64,000 bases of DNA from CAVRUZ01 sp963724495. GTDB lineage: Bacteria; Actinomycetota; Actinomycetes; Propionibacteriales; DAIQRJ01. The translations under genes were made by a program, and so were the position numbers. The stretch covers positions 1,364,001 through 1,428,000 of the forward strand of contig CAVRUZ010000002.1 of NCBI GenBank assembly GCA_963724495.1, read 5' to 3'. Shown here one piece after another: positions 63,924 through 64,000 of this stretch. Under the pieces are notes generated by a model. That model made no database searches and was not told the DNA's origin. It saw only the letters and a program-made list of their open reading frames with translations. Numbering within the stretch: the first letter of the stretch is position 1; every line of letters begins with the position of its first letter.

Positions 63924-64000
63924 GTCGGACAAGGGTATTGCCGCTCGGTGACTTACCCGAATCGTCGCGTGCAAGATCGGACTCCACTTGACGCGGCGGC

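Overview
The window is high-GC, densely coded bacterial DNA. Gene content and order (pepA, lipoylated E2, lipB, lipA, a DUF4191 protein, an RDD protein, glnA; a mycothiol-pathway MshB; an ECF41 sigma factor) point to an actinobacterium, most likely of the order Propionibacteriales (Nocardioidaceae or a relative). That placement is inference from synteny; no rRNA or tRNA gene is visible to confirm it.

Layout. 0-14 kb is a housekeeping block for lipoate-dependent metabolism and nitrogen assimilation: pepA, sucB (E2), a TIGR01777 epimerase, a Ser/Thr pseudokinase, a PhyH dioxygenase, lipB, an ABC exporter pair, lipA, DUF4191, RDD and glnA. 14-34 kb is accessory. It holds gene remnants (alpha/beta-hydrolase tail, HNH-nuclease tail, half a dicarboxylate symporter), a three-gene c-di-GMP operon (STAS-like, GGDEF/EAL, methyltransferase), small secreted or membrane proteins, a pentapeptide-repeat membrane protein next to a large STAND-like ATPase, a LuxR regulator with a cupin and a methyltransferase, three single-helix micro-proteins of about 30 residues, and a dispersed family of about 57-bp hairpin repeats found only between 21.3 and 32.9 kb. 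34-54 kb is mostly metabolic: Nudix, VOC, phosphatase, DUF2236, DUF6113/mshB, an S9 peptidase, an aldo/keto reductase, the 5-oxoprolinase operon pxpABC, an HTH-MurA fusion, the threonine-degradation operon (cysteine-hydrolase-like gene, tdh, kbl), AraC-DinB, dienelactone hydrolase, malQ and RidA. 54-64 kb has small secreted proteins, hydrolases, an ECF41 sigma factor with its carboxymuconolactone-decarboxylase partner and a recognisable ECF41 promoter, a second ABC exporter, a P-loop kinase-like protein and ychF.

How the genes work together. lipB and lipA make the lipoyl cofactor for the two lipoyl domains of the E2 encoded a few kb upstream. pxpA-B-C open 5-oxoproline to glutamate. tdh and kbl convert threonine to glycine plus acetyl-CoA. 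MshB supplies mycothiol. The GGDEF/EAL protein is translationally coupled to a STAS-like partner.

Sequence quality. At least fifteen genes, including normally indispensable ones, need one to three single-base frame changes to read through. The indels often fall in homopolymer-like or repeat stretches. The simplest explanation is uncorrected indels in the assembly rather than mass pseudogenisation, so broken genes here are annotated end to end with the frame changes stated.
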